A DNA stretch of 8,183 nt from an uncultured Lachnospiraceae bacterium. GTDB taxonomy: Bacteria; Bacillota; Clostridia; Lachnospirales; Lachnospiraceae. Of this stretch, positions 1-5,637 are shown in pieces. Under the pieces are notes generated by a model, which was given only the letters and a program-made list of their open reading frames with translations, was not told where the DNA came from and did no database searches. The DNA lies in NCBI GenBank assembly GCA_947631755.1, contig CANRMO010000104.1, positions 1-8,183 of the forward strand. The letters run 5' to 3'. The position numbers and the translations under genes are program-made. Position 1 is the stretch's first letter; each line of letters opens with the position of its first letter.

Positions 1-2
1 CG

Positions 3-80
3 ACACCGGCGGCGGGAAGTCTGTTGAACGGACTCATGATAGTGATCTGCCTGATCTTGTATGTCATAGGCGCGGCCTGA
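3..80 (+). CDS. C-terminal tail of an unidentified membrane protein (partial)
   Basis: An open frame enters from the left edge (first full codon at 3) and stops at TGA 78-80. The 25 visible residues include the hydrophobic run LNGLMIVICLILYVIGAA, which looks like a final membrane-spanning helix ending almost at the C-terminus. The other two forward frames give no sensible protein: one stops early and the other is hydrophilic. The tail overlaps the end of the convergent AP2-like gene by about 17 bases, so the two genes would be tail to tail. The family cannot be identified from this fragment. A transporter or other polytopic protein is the simplest guess, and a chance frame cannot be excluded. 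Confidence 0.4.
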   Translation, partial: TPAAGSLLNGLMIVICLILYVIGAA

Positions 81-861
81 GTTCATTCAGGCGCTGCGAG
101 ATCACAGTATTTTTGTAAATTTCACGGTACTGTCCGGCGGACAGTTCTTCTATGTAATTGACGGGGTAGTTTTTTTTGTATCCTTTTGTATTCAGAACAG
201 AGGCGGCTTTGTTGTAGGCAACGGCGGCCTCTGTTTCTGTCTGGTAACGGCCCACAATGTAATTGCCGTTCCAGTGGATCTTTGTCTCAAAATATGGCCT
301 GCCATTTCCCTCTTTTTTTGATACGCCGTGGTAGCGGTTGATGATCTCGATATTGGAGTATCGGAAATCCCTGTGGTCTCCGTTGACAAAACGGAAGTCC
401 CGGCCCTCAATGGCGTAATTTTTTATGCCATAGCGGGACAGGATGTTGATCTGCATACCGTAATCCGCCACAAATAAGTGTCCGCCCCGGCGGCTGATCG
501 TCCGGGTAGAAAAATAAAATAAATCGTCGATGTCAAAAGTCAGAAAGTCATCTTTTGAAAAATAGTAGAGAAAGAAATTCTTTTTTAAGTAAATAGGGGT
601 TTTGATGTACATATTATTATCGCGGAAATTTATGAGGACGACCCATTTGGAAAAGGGGAGCGGGGAGCTCCCGTCCGAGGGGCAGAAATCCAGGGTGAGG
701 TCTGTTCTGCAAAGCAGAGTGTCCGCCTGCCTGTATGCGTCAGACGCCTCCTGTTCTGTGGGAAAGCTGCCGAGGCTGATGTGTTTGCCCCTGAATGTAA
801 TGGAACTTCGAAAATACACGGTTCCGTCTTTTCTGACGGCTCGGTAAACGCCAGGCAGCAT
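64..861 (-). CDS. AP2-domain / degenerate HNH-like DNA-binding protein
   Basis: The 265-residue product is probably a cytoplasmic DNA-binding protein. Residues ~3-50 (GVYRAVRKDG, then ISLGSFPTEQEASDAY) resemble an AP2/ERF-type three-strand-plus-helix unit. A second, better unit lies at ~178-222 (HGVSKKEGNGRPYFETKI, then GRYQTETEAAVAYNKAA). Between them, ~153-175 (RDFRFVNGDHRDFRYSNIEI) matches the NGD..D.R.sNl signature of HNH homing endonucleases, but the usual His before the NGD is replaced by aromatic/aliphatic residues. HNH plus AP2 is a familiar homing-endonuclease layout, so this looks like a relative that kept DNA binding and may have lost cleavage. The start at 861 is chosen because AGGAGG (874-869) sits 7 bases upstream. 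The longer frame starting at 918 has no ribosome binding site and overlaps the predicted -10. The gene is divergent from the wall hydrolase at 1052. Its target is unknown. Confidence 0.75.
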   Translation of the reverse strand: MLPGVYRAVRKDGTVYFRSSITFRGKHISLGSFPTEQEASDAYRQADTLLCRTDLTLDFCPSDGSSPLPFSKWVVLINFRDNNMYIKTPIYLKKNFFLYYFSKDDFLTFDIDDLFYFSTRTISRRGGHLFVADYGMQINILSRYGIKNYAIEGRDFRFVNGDHRDFRYSNIEIINRYHGVSKKEGNGRPYFETKIHWNGNYIVGRYQTETEAAVAYNKAASVLNTKGYKKNYPVNYIEELSAGQYREIYKNTVISQRLNELRPRL

Positions 862-913
862 ATGGGATCCTCCTATCAATCTGTCGTCTTTTTTCTTAAA
901 AAAATCTGTTTTT

Positions 914-942
914 ATCATATCATAAAAACTTTAGGACAGCAA
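914..942 (-). promoter_or_regulatory. Predicted SigA promoter of the AP2-like gene
   Basis: Read on the minus strand, TTGCTG (942-937) is followed after 17 bases by TATGAT (919-914), with TGA just before the -10 as an extended -10 element. Transcription would start near 907, about 45 bases before the chosen start codon at 861. This placement supports the 861 start over 918. The call rests on visual match only. Confidence 0.55.
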
Positions 943-943
943 C

Positions 944-982
944 AGTAACATTTTTTTTACATTTATGTAACATTTTTGTAAT
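944..982 (+). promoter_or_regulatory. WalR-like box array upstream of the first wall hydrolase
   Basis: Four hexamers lie exactly 11 bases apart: AGTAAC (944-949), TTTTAC (955-960), TGTAAC (966-971) and TGTAAT (977-982). The last two form a perfect TGTWAH-N5-TGTWAH pair, the consensus described for the response regulator WalR (YycF), which controls wall hydrolases in low-GC Gram-positive bacteria. The first two are one-mismatch copies in the same phase. The last box occupies the expected -35 region of the downstream promoter, a position typical of activation. The array also abuts the -35 of the divergent AP2-like gene. That WalR is the protein that binds is an inference. Confidence 0.65.
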
Positions 983-1006
983 AAATTAACAGAATTTGCA
1001 TATACT
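976..1006 (+). promoter_or_regulatory. Candidate promoter of the first wall hydrolase
   Basis: TATACT (1001-1006) is a good -10 hexamer. The nearest -35-like sequence, TTGTAA (976-981), is 19 bases away, longer than ideal, and overlaps the last WalR-like box. A poor -35 region covered by activator sites is what an activator-dependent promoter would show. The start point would be near 1013, giving a leader of about 39 bases to ATG 1052. Confidence 0.4.
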
Positions 1007-1051
1007 CTCTATAAAGGATAATTAATGTCTGAGTTCGGACTGGAGGTTAAA

Positions 1052-1684
1052 ATGAGAAAATTTGCTTTTGTAATATGTTGCATTTCTGTTATTTCCCTGT
1101 CGATCGGCTGGTATCCGGAGGACATCAATAAGGGGATAAATGTAGTGACGGGACAGGCGGGTTCCTACTCTGCCATGCTGTGCATGGTCGAGGAAAATCA
1201 GGGACTATTTACACAGGGGGTCCGGGAGACCTCTGAGGAAGAGAGAAGAGAGAGGGAACAGATGGATGAAAAGAACAGGAGAAAAGCAAAGATAGATGAA
1301 AAGAAGTGGAGATCTGAGATGGAAAAACGCAGGATCCTTGAGCGGATCGTGGAGGCGGAGGCCGGGGACCAGGATCTGAAAGGGAGGGTTCTGGTGGCAA
1401 ATGTGATCCTAAACCGCGTGAAATCCAAAAAGTTTCCGAACACGGTGAAAGGCGTTGTCTTTGCCCGCCGGCAGTTCTCTCCGGTTTCAAACGGCAGTTA
1501 TTACCGTGTCAAAGTATCACCTCTGACAAAAAAGGCGGTTAAGAAAGCTCTCAAGGGGAAAAATTATTCAAAAGGGGCTCTGTATTTTATGTGCCGCAGC
1601 GCGTCGGACCCCTCAAATGTGACATGGTTTGACCGGGATCTCACAAGGCTTTTTTCCTATGGCTGCCATGAATTTTTTAAATAG
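1052..1684 (+). CDS. Secreted SleB/CwlJ-type cell wall hydrolase (first paralogue)
   Basis: The 210-residue product is predicted to cut peptidoglycan at the cell surface as a Hydrolase_2 (SleB/CwlJ) family enzyme. SleB relatives are lytic transglycosylases. Residues 3-20 form a hydrophobic signal peptide or anchor. A highly charged, Glu/Lys/Arg-rich, probably helical linker spans ~58-98. The catalytic domain runs from ~95 to the end. Its Glu-103 in VEAEAGD aligns with the catalytic Glu of SleB, followed by NRVKSKKFPNT (121-131), QFSPV and the closing WF..........GCHEFF block. ATG 1052 is chosen because GGAGG (1042-1046) lies 5 bases upstream. An in-frame ATG at 1025 would lie only about a dozen bases from the predicted transcript start. 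No peptidoglycan-binding domain is seen. The promoter carries WalR-like boxes, which points to vegetative wall turnover. The exact bond cleaved is not shown by the sequence. Confidence 0.85.
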   Translation: MRKFAFVICCISVISLSIGWYPEDINKGINVVTGQAGSYSAMLCMVEENQGLFTQGVRETSEEERREREQMDEKNRRKAKIDEKKWRSEMEKRRILERIVEAEAGDQDLKGRVLVANVILNRVKSKKFPNTVKGVVFARRQFSPVSNGSYYRVKVSPLTKKAVKKALKGKNYSKGALYFMCRSASDPSNVTWFDRDLTRLFSYGCHEFFK

Positions 1685-1702
1685 CTTTAAATAAAAAAGC
1701 AT

Positions 1703-1731
1703 TTGCAAAGCCATAATGAATAATATATTAT
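1703..1731 (+). promoter_or_regulatory. Predicted promoter of the PepSY lipoprotein gene
   Basis: TTGCAA (1703-1708) and TATTAT (1726-1731) are separated by 17 bases, a good SigA match. The start point would be near 1738, giving a leader of about 60 bases. No convincing terminator separates this gene from the preceding hydrolase, so some readthrough is possible. Confidence 0.5.
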
Positions 1732-1799
1732 GATGTCAGGGTCAAAAGGTCTAAATGCCGTTTGTACTTGCACAAAATACGATTTGGAGGAAGTAAAAT

Positions 1800-2450
1800 A
1801 TGAAAAAGAGAATGATCTGTGTAATAAGCATCGCCGCGCTGATTTTTTCGCTGACTGGCTGCGGGGCGGAAGAGAAGAGTCCGGCGGCAGAGAATAAGGA
1901 GGTGACAGAGCAGCCGAAGACGGAAGAAAATGCTACGCAGGAGCCGGTTTCGGAAAAGAATAATGAGGGAGATACTGACAGCCAGGAAAAAAGTGCTCAG
2001 ATCTCTAAAAATGAGGCGAAAAAGATTGCTCTGAAAGATGCGGGATTATCGGAGAGCGAGTTGTCCGCTATCCGTGTAAAGCTGGATACGGATGACGGAG
2101 TTCAGCAGTATGAGGTGGAATTCTATGCGGACGGCAAAGAATATGATTATGATATCGACGCCAAAACCGGGAAAATACGGAGCAAGGATACGGACATTGA
2201 GGACGATTTTGGCGGCAGTGGCGCAGATGCCAATGCATCCGGTATCCTGTCGAAAAAGGATGCGGAAAAGATCGCGTTGAAAAAAGTGCCTGGCGCAACG
2301 GAAAAAGATGTGTATCTGAAGCTGGAACATGATGATGGCAGACAGGTTTATGAGGGCTCTGTAATTTACAAAAAAATGGAATATGAATTTGAGATTGACG
2401 CTGAAACCGGGAAAATTCTGTCGTGGGAGGAAGAGCCGGAAGACGACTGA
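1800..2450 (+). CDS. Lipoprotein with two PepSY domains
   Basis: The 216-residue product is predicted to be a lipid-anchored extracytoplasmic protein. A lysine-rich start and hydrophobic stretch end in the lipobox LTGC, with Cys-21 as the lipidation site. Residues ~22-65 form a Glu/Lys/Asn-rich low-complexity spacer. Two PepSY-like units follow, at ~69-128 and ~150-210. Each has the pattern [IL]SK.[ED]A.KIAL ... Y.[FIY].ID..TGKI, so they are an internal duplication. PepSY domains are proposed to modulate proteases or bind wall-associated partners, but the function here is unknown. GGAGG (1786-1790) lies 9 bases before the ATG. The gene sits downstream of a wall hydrolase in the same orientation, so a surface role is plausible but not shown. 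The C-terminus is strongly acidic (EEEPEDD). Confidence 0.85.
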   Translation: MKKRMICVISIAALIFSLTGCGAEEKSPAAENKEVTEQPKTEENATQEPVSEKNNEGDTDSQEKSAQISKNEAKKIALKDAGLSESELSAIRVKLDTDDGVQQYEVEFYADGKEYDYDIDAKTGKIRSKDTDIEDDFGGSGADANASGILSKKDAEKIALKKVPGATEKDVYLKLEHDDGRQVYEGSVIYKKMEYEFEIDAETGKILSWEEEPEDD

Positions 2451-2466
2451 CACAAAAAAATCTCTA

Positions 2467-2495
2467 TTGTAAAAAAGATAATTTCATGGTATTCT
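2467..2495 (+). promoter_or_regulatory. Predicted promoter of thrC-hisA
   Basis: TTGTAA (2467-2472) and TATTCT (2490-2495) are 17 bases apart, with TGG immediately before the -10 (extended -10). The transcript would start near 2502, about 45 bases before the thrC start. The leader is too short for a T-box or riboswitch, and none was seen. Confidence 0.5.
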
Positions 2496-2548
2496 TGAGT
2501 GAGATGTTTCGGAAATAATGAATATTACAGGAAAAGGATGGAATGACC

Positions 2549-4033
2549 ATGGATATTATGTACAAGAGCACCCGCAGCAAAGGGGAAAAAGTTACCGCGT
2601 CACAGGCGATCCTGAAAGGGCTTGCCGACGATGGCGGCCTGTTTGTGCCGGATTTTCTTCCGGCATTTGACGTGCCGCTTTCCCGGCTGCCGGAGATGGA
2701 TTACCGGGAGACCGCTTATGAAGTGATGAAGTTATTTCTCAGTGATTTCACGGAGGAAGAATTAAAGGCATGTATTCATGACGCCTATGACGATAAATTT
2801 GACACAGAGGAGATTGCGCCGCTGGTAAAGAAAGACGGGGCCTATTATCTGGAATTGTTCCATGGGCGTACCATCGCATTTAAGGATATGGCTCTCTCGA
2901 TCCTGCCGTATCTCATGACCACCGCGGCAAAGAAAAACGGGGTGAAAAATGAGATTGTTATTCTGACCGCTACGTCTGGTGATACGGGGAAAGCCGCCCT
3001 GGCGGGCTTTGCCGATGTGCCGGGGACGAGTATCATTGTATTTTACCCGAAAAACGGCGTCAGCCCGATCCAGGAGAAACAGATGGTGACCCAGAGGGGA
3101 GCCAACACGAATGTCATAGGGATCACCGGGAATTTTGACGACGCCCAGACAGGCGTGAAACAGATGTTCCACTCAAAAGAGCTGGCGGAGCGCATGGGTG
3201 AAAAGGGATATCAGTTCTCTTCCGCAAATTCAATCAATATCGGTCGCCTTGTCCCTCAGATCGTGTACTATGTATACGCCTATGGGCAGTTATTGAAACA
3301 GGGCGGGATAGAGGTGGGTGAAAAGATCAATGTCGTGGTGCCCACCGGGAATTTCGGCAATATTCTGGCTGCTTATTACGCAAAACATATGGGGATTCCT
3401 ATTGAGATGCTGTTCTGCGCCTCCAATGAAAATAAAGTTTTGTTTGACTTTTTTCAGACCGGGAAATATGACCGGAAACGGGAGTTTATCCTCACGTCAT
3501 CCCCGTCCATGGATATCCTCATATCCAGCAATCTGGAGAGGCTTATTTACCGTATTGCCGGGGAGGATGCAGACCGGACAAAGGCGCTGATGGACGCACT
3601 GTCCGGGGAGGGCGAATATGAGATCACACAGGAGATGAGAGAGGGGCTTTCTTGTTTTGAGGCCGGATTTGCCACAGAGGAGGAGACGGCTGAGACGATA
3701 CGGAATGTGTACCGGGGGGCGGATTACATCATTGACCCGCACACGGCAGTGGCCGCGCATGTTTACTATGAGAAGGCAAAAGACCGGGGGCAGAAGACGG
3801 TGGTTGTGTCTACGGCCAGTCCTTATAAGTTCACGCGCAGTGTGACGGATGCCATTGACCGGGAAAAATATGATAAAATGACAGATTTTGAGCTGGTAGA
3901 TGAGCTGTATAAACTGTCCGGCGTGAGTGTTCCGGCGGCTATTGAGGAGATACGGACTGCTCCGGTCCTGCACGATACCGTCTGCGATAAGAGTGAGATG
4001 CAGGCAGCGGTAGAGAGGATTCTGGGTTTGTAG
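2549..4033 (+). CDS. thrC: Threonine synthase (PLP-dependent)
   Basis: This enzyme converts O-phospho-L-homoserine and water to L-threonine and phosphate, the last step of threonine synthesis, in the cytoplasm. The N-terminus (MYKSTR, then QAILKGLADDGGLFVP) is typical of the long-form family. Counting from ATG 2549, the PLP-binding lysine is Lys-112 in GRTIAFKDMAL, the TATSGDTGKAAL substrate-binding loop lies at ~140-151, and the PTGNFGN phosphate-cup loop at ~265-271. The length of 494 residues is normal for the group. ATG 2543 is also in frame and 2 codons longer. ATG 2549 is preferred because it lies about 10 bases after the AAGGA ribosome site (2534-2538), whereas 2543 lies only 4 bases after it. 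The hisA-like gene follows after 79 bases with no terminator, so the two are probably co-transcribed. Confidence 0.95.
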   Translation: MDIMYKSTRSKGEKVTASQAILKGLADDGGLFVPDFLPAFDVPLSRLPEMDYRETAYEVMKLFLSDFTEEELKACIHDAYDDKFDTEEIAPLVKKDGAYYLELFHGRTIAFKDMALSILPYLMTTAAKKNGVKNEIVILTATSGDTGKAALAGFADVPGTSIIVFYPKNGVSPIQEKQMVTQRGANTNVIGITGNFDDAQTGVKQMFHSKELAERMGEKGYQFSSANSINIGRLVPQIVYYVYAYGQLLKQGGIEVGEKINVVVPTGNFGNILAAYYAKHMGIPIEMLFCASNENKVLFDFFQTGKYDRKREFILTSSPSMDILISSNLERLIYRIAGEDADRTKALMDALSGEGEYEITQEMREGLSCFEAGFATEEETAETIRNVYRGADYIIDPHTAVAAHVYYEKAKDRGQKTVVVSTASPYKFTRSVTDAIDREKYDKMTDFELVDELYKLSGVSVPAAIEEIRTAPVLHDTVCDKSEMQAAVERILGL

Positions 4034-4112
4034 GGAAGTAAGCGGTGCGGCCGGTATTTTCCCGCCAGTAGAGGTGTGGCTGCTGCGGCCGGGACAGGAA
4101 AGGGCGGAGATA

Positions 4113-4889
4113 ATGGAATTCAGACCGTGTATTGATATCCATAATGGCAGGGTTAAGCAGATCGTGGGGGGGAGTCTCACAGATGAAAATGATTTTGCCA
4201 GGGAAAATTTTGTGTCGGAAAAACACGCTTCGGACTACGCAGCCCTCTACAAGAGGGCAGGGCTTCGCGGCGGGCATATGATTCTGCTAAATGCGGGGGA
4301 CAGTGCCTATTATAAGGCGGATCTGGAGCAGGCAGAGAGAGCTCTCCGGGTATGGAGCGGCGCCCTGCAGATCGGCGGCGGTGTGACAGCGGAAAATGCC
4401 GCCTCCTTTCTGGAAATGGGGGCCAGCCATGTCATTGTTACTTCCTATGTCTTTGCGGGGGGAGAGATCCGCATGGACCGCTTAGAGAGGCTGGTTTATG
4501 AGGTGGGGAAGGAGCATCTGGTGCTGGATCTGAGCTGCCGCAAGAGAGGGGAGAAATACTATGTTGTGACGGACCGCTGGCAGAAGTATACGAGGGAGCC
4601 CCTCAGCGCGCAGTGGATGGCGGATCTGGGGGCTTATTGTGATGAGTTTCTTGTCCATGCGGTCAATGTGGAGGGGACGGGCACTGGTGTGGACCGGGAA
4701 TTGCTCGCAATCCTGGCAGAAGAGACCGAGACGCCAGTGACCTATGCGGGTGGCATCGGCACGATGGAAGATATCAGGACGATTGAGGAAATCGGAAAGA
4801 AAAAGATTCATTTTACAGTGGGAAGTGCCCTGGATCTGTTCGGCGGAAACTTGAGTTTTGACGAAATTATTAAAAAATATGGCAAGTGA
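4113..4889 (+). CDS. hisA: Eukaryotic-type HisA: ProFAR isomerase (HIS6-like)
   Basis: The 258-residue (beta/alpha)8 enzyme is predicted to isomerise ProFAR to PRFAR, the fourth step of histidine synthesis. It resembles the fungal/plant HIS6 form more than ordinary bacterial HisA: FRPCIDIHNGRVKQIVGG, ENFVSEKHAS, VIVTSYVF, RLERL, LDLSCRK, DEFLVHAVNVEGTGTGVD and VGSALDLFGGNL all follow the recalled yeast HIS6 pattern. The two expected catalytic aspartates are present: Asp-8 after strand 1 and Asp-139 in VLDLSCRK. Phosphate-binding GGG lies at 88-90 and another site near GSALDLFGG (238-245). ATG 4113 is chosen over an in-frame 4074 start because GGCGGAGA (4103-4110) sits just upstream. It follows thrC and is closed by a strong terminator. 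No other his gene is visible here, so it is detached from a his operon, at least locally. Confidence 0.9.
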   Translation: MEFRPCIDIHNGRVKQIVGGSLTDENDFARENFVSEKHASDYAALYKRAGLRGGHMILLNAGDSAYYKADLEQAERALRVWSGALQIGGGVTAENAASFLEMGASHVIVTSYVFAGGEIRMDRLERLVYEVGKEHLVLDLSCRKRGEKYYVVTDRWQKYTREPLSAQWMADLGAYCDEFLVHAVNVEGTGTGVDRELLAILAEETETPVTYAGGIGTMEDIRTIEEIGKKKIHFTVGSALDLFGGNLSFDEIIKKYGK

Positions 4890-4920
4890 TTGATAAAAAT
4901 ATTTTTTAAAAAAATAACGA

Positions 4921-4959
4921 AAAATCGGCGACTGGAAAAGTTTGGCGCCGATTTTTTTT
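4921..4959 (+). terminator. Intrinsic terminator after hisA
   Basis: AAAATCGGCG (4921-4930) pairs perfectly with CGCCGATTTT (4946-4955) around a 15-base loop. The run of T continues to 4959. It ends the thrC-hisA transcript 32 bases after the hisA stop and insulates the next promoter at 4969. Confidence 0.9.
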
Positions 4960-4968
4960 GATATGAGG

Positions 4969-4996
4969 TTGACATTTTTGAAATATATGATACAAT
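4969..4996 (+). promoter_or_regulatory. Strong SigA promoter of the second wall hydrolase
   Basis: A consensus -35, TTGACA (4969-4974), is followed after 16 bases by TACAAT (4991-4996), with TGA (4988-4990) forming an extended -10. Transcription should begin near 5003. The first TGTTAC box starts on the base after the -10, so a bound regulator would cover the start point. Confidence 0.75.
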
Positions 4997-5072
4997 TGTT
5001 ACAAATTTGTTACAAAAACAATTCGTGATTGTTACAAAAACAATTCAAGATTGTTACAAAACTAATAAGGAG
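4996..5072 (+). repeat. Phased TTGTTACAA / WalR-like array with a 22-bp tandem repeat
   Basis: TTGTTACAA occurs at 4996, 5007, 5029 and 5051, spaced 11, 22 and 22 bases. The first two copies give a perfect TGTTAC-N5-TGTTAC pair (4997-5013), matching the WalR consensus TGTWAH-N5-TGTWAH. From 5007 the DNA is a 22-bp tandem repeat: 5007-5028 and 5029-5050 differ at only two positions, and the third unit diverges into the ribosome site. Each TTGTTACAA is itself a TTGT-T-ACAA inverted repeat. Within a unit, ATTGTT can also pair with AACAAT as a weak 6-bp RNA hairpin. The array covers the start point and leader, a layout typical of repression. Binding by WalR is inferred. Confidence 0.7.
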
Positions 5073-5085
5073 TGTAATTATTGTT

Positions 5086-5589
5086 ATGAGTTTCAAAAGT
5101 TTAGTAGTACGGGCGATGGCGGTTCTTGTACTGGTCCTGCTCTGTGGATTCAGCGCAACACCTTCTAAGGCTGCTGGGACGGAGAAAGAGTATACAAATA
5201 GAGATGTAAAAGTATTGTCGAGCATTATCTTCTGTGAGGCGGGAAACCAGAGTTACACAGGGAAACTGGCAGTGGGCATAGTCGTTATGAACCGTGTGAA
5301 GTCCAAAAAGTTTCCAAATACAGTTGAGAAGGTCATCCGCCAGAAAGGGCAGTTTTCTCCGGTGCGCCAGGGGAAATTTTCAAGAGAGCTGAAAAAATAT
5401 TCTGCGGGTTCCTATGACCGGGGCGTGAGGGCTGAGTGCAAAAAGGCAGCCAAAGCAGTTCTTGAGGGAAGGAATTATGTAAATTATAAGGGTAAGAAAC
5501 TGAATATGAGCAAGTATCTGTTTTTCAGCCAGCGTCTGAGAAATGCAAAACTCCGCATCGGCGGACACGATTTCAAGGTAAATTTTTAG
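5086..5589 (+). CDS. Secreted SleB/CwlJ-type cell wall hydrolase (second paralogue)
   Basis: The 167-residue product is a compact, exported Hydrolase_2 family peptidoglycan hydrolase. Residues 1-29 are a classical signal peptide with probable cleavage after SKA. The catalytic domain begins at ~37. Glu-51 in IIFCEAGNQ is the expected catalytic acid, followed by NRVKSKKFPNTV (69-80), QFSPV and the C-terminal GGHDF. It lacks the charged linker of the first paralogue but shares with it an identical 12-residue segment. A TTG at 5029 would lengthen the frame through the repeat array and is rejected because the ATG-led product has a clean signal peptide. The ribosome site AAGGAG (5067-5072) is 13 bases from ATG 5086, unusually far, so initiation may be weak. 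The gene is monocistronic, with its own strong promoter and a terminator-like hairpin after it. Confidence 0.85.
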   Translation: MSFKSLVVRAMAVLVLVLLCGFSATPSKAAGTEKEYTNRDVKVLSSIIFCEAGNQSYTGKLAVGIVVMNRVKSKKFPNTVEKVIRQKGQFSPVRQGKFSRELKKYSAGSYDRGVRAECKKAAKAVLEGRNYVNYKGKKLNMSKYLFFSQRLRNAKLRIGGHDFKVNF

Positions 5590-5637
5590 TCAATTTAGTT
5601 AATTTTAGTTAAAACTTGTATTTTTTGCTTTTCTATT

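Noticed and set aside
73..94. GCCTGA / TCAGGC inverted repeat at the convergent gene ends
   Set aside because: The stem is only 6 bp and no T-run follows on either strand at a useful distance, so a bidirectional terminator cannot be supported.
862..918. Longer start (ATG at 918) for the AP2-like gene
   Set aside because: It has no ribosome site and overlaps the predicted -10, while ATG 861 has AGGAGG at ideal spacing.
1684..1711. GCTTT / AAAGC hairpin after the first hydrolase
   Set aside because: It is a very short AT-rich stem without a following T-run and not convincing as a terminator.
4046..4092. TGCGGCCGG direct repeat (4046 and 4084) between thrC and hisA
   Set aside because: A 9-base GC-rich repeat occurring twice has no clear structure or promoter role and could be chance.
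3497..4180. Long minus-strand open frame (227 codons) opposite thrC
   Set aside because: It is antisense to a well-conserved enzyme, has no family signature and is explained by thrC codon usage.
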